Assembly (NCBI RefSeq): GCF_907164915.1
Contig: NC_061868.1
Location: 49,661,689-49,725,688, forward strand
Source: Impatiens glandulifera
Lineage: Eukaryota; Streptophyta; Magnoliopsida; Ericales; Balsaminaceae
Length of the DNA stretch: 64,000 nt
Direction: 5' to 3'
The position numbers were made by a program, and so were the translations under genes. This document shows, one piece after another, positions 62,287 to 64,000 of the stretch. Each line of letters starts with the position of its first letter. The stretch's first letter is position 1. Under the pieces are notes generated by a model, which saw nothing but the letters and a program-made list of their open reading frames with translations, did no database searches and was not told the origin of the DNA.

Positions 62287-63162
62287 TTTTTTTATTTTTT
62301 CATGTTCTTCTTCTTCCCAAGATCAGGAGCTGGTTAGAAAAAAAAACAGTTACAATAAGAATAAAAAAAAAATCAGGTCTGGTCCGGTTTGGTCGTTGAT
62401 GATAATAAGTAATGTCCTTTTGACATTCAAATAATACTAAGTTATATGTTTATGGAAGTTCTTTGTTTCTTATATGAAAAAAATCATTAAAATTATTATA
62501 ATTTTACAATTTTAGTTAGTACGTATTTATATTTCATCTGACTTTACTTTACAAATTTAGTTATAAAGTAATATTATTTTAATGCAAATCCACATTATAA
62601 ATTTTTACATTAATTTAAATAGTTTTCTCTTATCTCAAATAAATCACTTTATTTCTCCGTATTATAAAAAAACAATGAATTAACTTTATTTTATTATCTG
62701 AATAATTCAAATATATTTTTTTCTAAATAATTCACATTATTTTGGAGAATTTGAGCATTTTTATTTAAATAGCGTTGGTGACCCTCTTTTTTTTAAGAGA
62801 AATGATACAGATAACTACTAGGAGAGCGATTCTCCCAGCGACTGTCTACGTGGCCCAATAAAAAAAAAAAATCTAAAAGCCCAGAAGCCCGCCCTTTCAT
62901 CTTCCATTTGCCATTTTCATCTTCCCAAACATTTTAGGTTTTCTCTCTCTCAAGTTCATCTGCAATTCTAGCGATTTACAAACGCAATTGATTAACTCAA
63001 CCATTTTCAACATCTTCCAAGACATTCACATATTTCTCTCTCTTTCTCAAATCCATCTGCTTTCGAATCTTAGCAATTTCCATCGTCTGCTCGCGTTCTT
63101 CAGAGAAAACCCTAACATTAATCATCAGAGAAAATCTATCGTCTGCTCGCGTTGAACACAAA
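62287..63162. other. Intergenic region and leader of the last gene
   Basis: 3' UTR of the NDP kinase gene, then AT-rich DNA to about 62800. From about 62811 the texture changes: a dyad GGAGAGCGATTCTCC (62820-62834), then CTACGTGGCCC, an A run and GCCCAGAAGCCCGCCC. A C/T-rich leader with CTCTCTCTC blocks follows up to the ATG at 63163. The change could mark the end of an inserted element or simply a site II-bearing promoter. Confidence 0.5.
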
Positions 63163-64000
63163 ATGGTAACTTCTTCATCATTTTTTACTTTAGTAAATTC
63201 AGTTATATAATTTAACTTGCGACATTTTTGTAATGTTTAGGAATCAAATAAACAAGTGGTATATGATGCTTCTAAGAAGAACGAAGCAAAAAAGACGAAT
63301 ACAATGATTGAGATGAAAACAGTGAAGAAGAAGAACGAAGTGAAGAAGAAGAATAAACAGAATGAGGAAGAAGAACGAAGGTAACAAACGAACAACAATT
63401 AACTGCATTGTCCAGTTGATTTTGTTAACTACATTATGTTTTATTTATGCAATTTCATGTTTATGAACTGTAATGAACTATAATAAACTCCAATGTCATT
63501 CTACATGAGCTGCAATGTCATGTTTCATGAATTGCAATGTAATGTTATATGAATTATTTTGTCATGTTATTTCTGTTAACTGTATTGTCCTATTAACTAT
63601 ATTAAATGCATTCTGTAATGAACTCCAATGTCATGCTACATGAGCTGCAATGTCATGTTTCATTAATTGCAATGTAATGTTATATGAATTATTTTGTCCT
63701 GTTATTTCTGTTAACTGTATTGTCCTATTAACTCTGTTAAATGCATTATGTTTCATTTATGCAATGTCATGCTTGTATTGTCCTATTAACTTTGTTAAAT
63801 GCATTATGTTTCATTTATGCAATGTCATGCTTATGAACTGCAATGAACTGTAATGAACTGCAATGAACTGCAATGTCATGCTACATGATCTGCAATGTCA
63901 TGTTTCACGAATTGCAATGTAATATTACTTGAACTATTTTGTCATGTTAGGTGAACAACAATGTCATGTTATCTTAAATGCACTGTCCTATTATTTTCTT
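63163..64000 (+). CDS. 5' part of a Lys-rich protein gene with an ATG-only first coding exon (partial)
   Basis: ATG at 63163-63165 is followed directly by a donor (ATG-GTAACTTC). An acceptor (GTAATGTTTAG) ends at 63240, and the next exon, 63241-63380, continues in frame as ESNKQVVYDASKKNEAKKTN, then MIEMKTVKKKNEVKKKNKQN and EEEER, to a donor at 63381 (CGAAG-GTAAC). The following intron, at least 620 bases and filled with tandem repeats, runs off the window. The encoded part is a highly basic, low-complexity N-terminus with no recognisable domain. Plant genes and Mutator-type transposable-element genes can both look like this. The rest of the gene is needed to decide. Confidence 0.45.
63469..63980 (+). 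repeat. Tandem repeats of a TGCAATGTCATG-type unit
   Basis: A segment starting AACTCCAATGTCAT at 63486 recurs at 63621 (period 135) and in diverged form at 63866. Inside it, a roughly 57-base unit starting TGTATTGTCCTATTAACT is repeated at about 63717 and 63774. The shared sub-unit is ATGAACTGCAATGTCATG. The array lies in an intron and continues toward the window end. The ORF at 63650-63853 is a by-product of the repeat. Confidence 0.8.

Noticed and set aside
1..64000. CRISPR arrays, bacterial operons, rRNA or intact tRNA genes
   Set aside because: The window is plant nuclear DNA; the only repeats are microsatellites, minisatellites and transposon traces, and I recognised no cloverleaf or rRNA sequence.

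Overview
This is nuclear DNA from a flowering plant, almost certainly a eudicot. The intergenic sequence is visibly very AT-rich. Most genes are split by GT-AG introns, and the protein families are plant ones: a tonoplast aquaporin, a FORKED/VAN3-binding-type protein, a DREB-type ERF, and a plant-type mitochondrial NDP kinase. I cannot name the species. I rebuilt the spliced genes by hand from splice sites, reading-frame continuity and family knowledge; the exon coordinates are in each entry.

Layout: (1) 1-3335 AT-rich intergenic DNA with a possible MITE, then a TIP2-type aquaporin (+, 3336-4238). (2) 4239-6017 intergenic with a recent 78-bp tandem duplication, then a FORKED-like DUF828/PH protein (+, 6018-7649), tail-to-tail with mitochondrial formyltetrahydrofolate deformylase (-, 8048-10342). 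(3) A 52-residue membrane protein (+, 11347-11505), tail-to-tail with mitochondrial phosphatidylserine decarboxylase (-, 12049-15205). (4) A GC-rich foldback element (about 15426-15820) between the divergent decarboxylase and the 24-exon meiotic MSH4 gene (+, 16174-26453). (5) About 4 kb of intergenic DNA, then a DREB-type ERF (-, 30401-30994) divergent from a UBR7-type gene (+, 31754-34920). (6) AT-rich DNA around an intronless 141-residue unknown (-, 37842-38267) and a short LINE remnant (about 40830-41193). (7) An 81-residue conserved-looking small protein (+, 42699-44465) and a 225-residue multi-pass membrane protein (+, 46245-46922) preceded by paired TGACCGTT motifs. (8) A 1,211-residue charged nuclear protein of the plant ZC3H13-like type (+, 49419-55562). 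(9) A coiled-coil/PH protein (+, 57767-59603) whose leader carries an overlapping 88-codon ORF. (10) Mitochondrial NDP kinase (+, 60851-62286), then the start of a Lys-rich gene whose first coding exon is only an ATG and whose next intron is full of tandem repeats; it runs off the window.

The neighbours form no operon or obvious gene cluster. Three products (deformylase, decarboxylase, NDP kinase) are probably mitochondrial, but this looks like ordinary scattered eukaryotic gene order. The less ordinary signals are structural: the foldback element, three very short 5'-truncated retro-insertions with target-site duplications (two of them in MSH4 introns), the overlapping upstream ORF, and small genes below usual ORF cut-offs. 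I found no convincing evidence of a wholly new multi-gene system.
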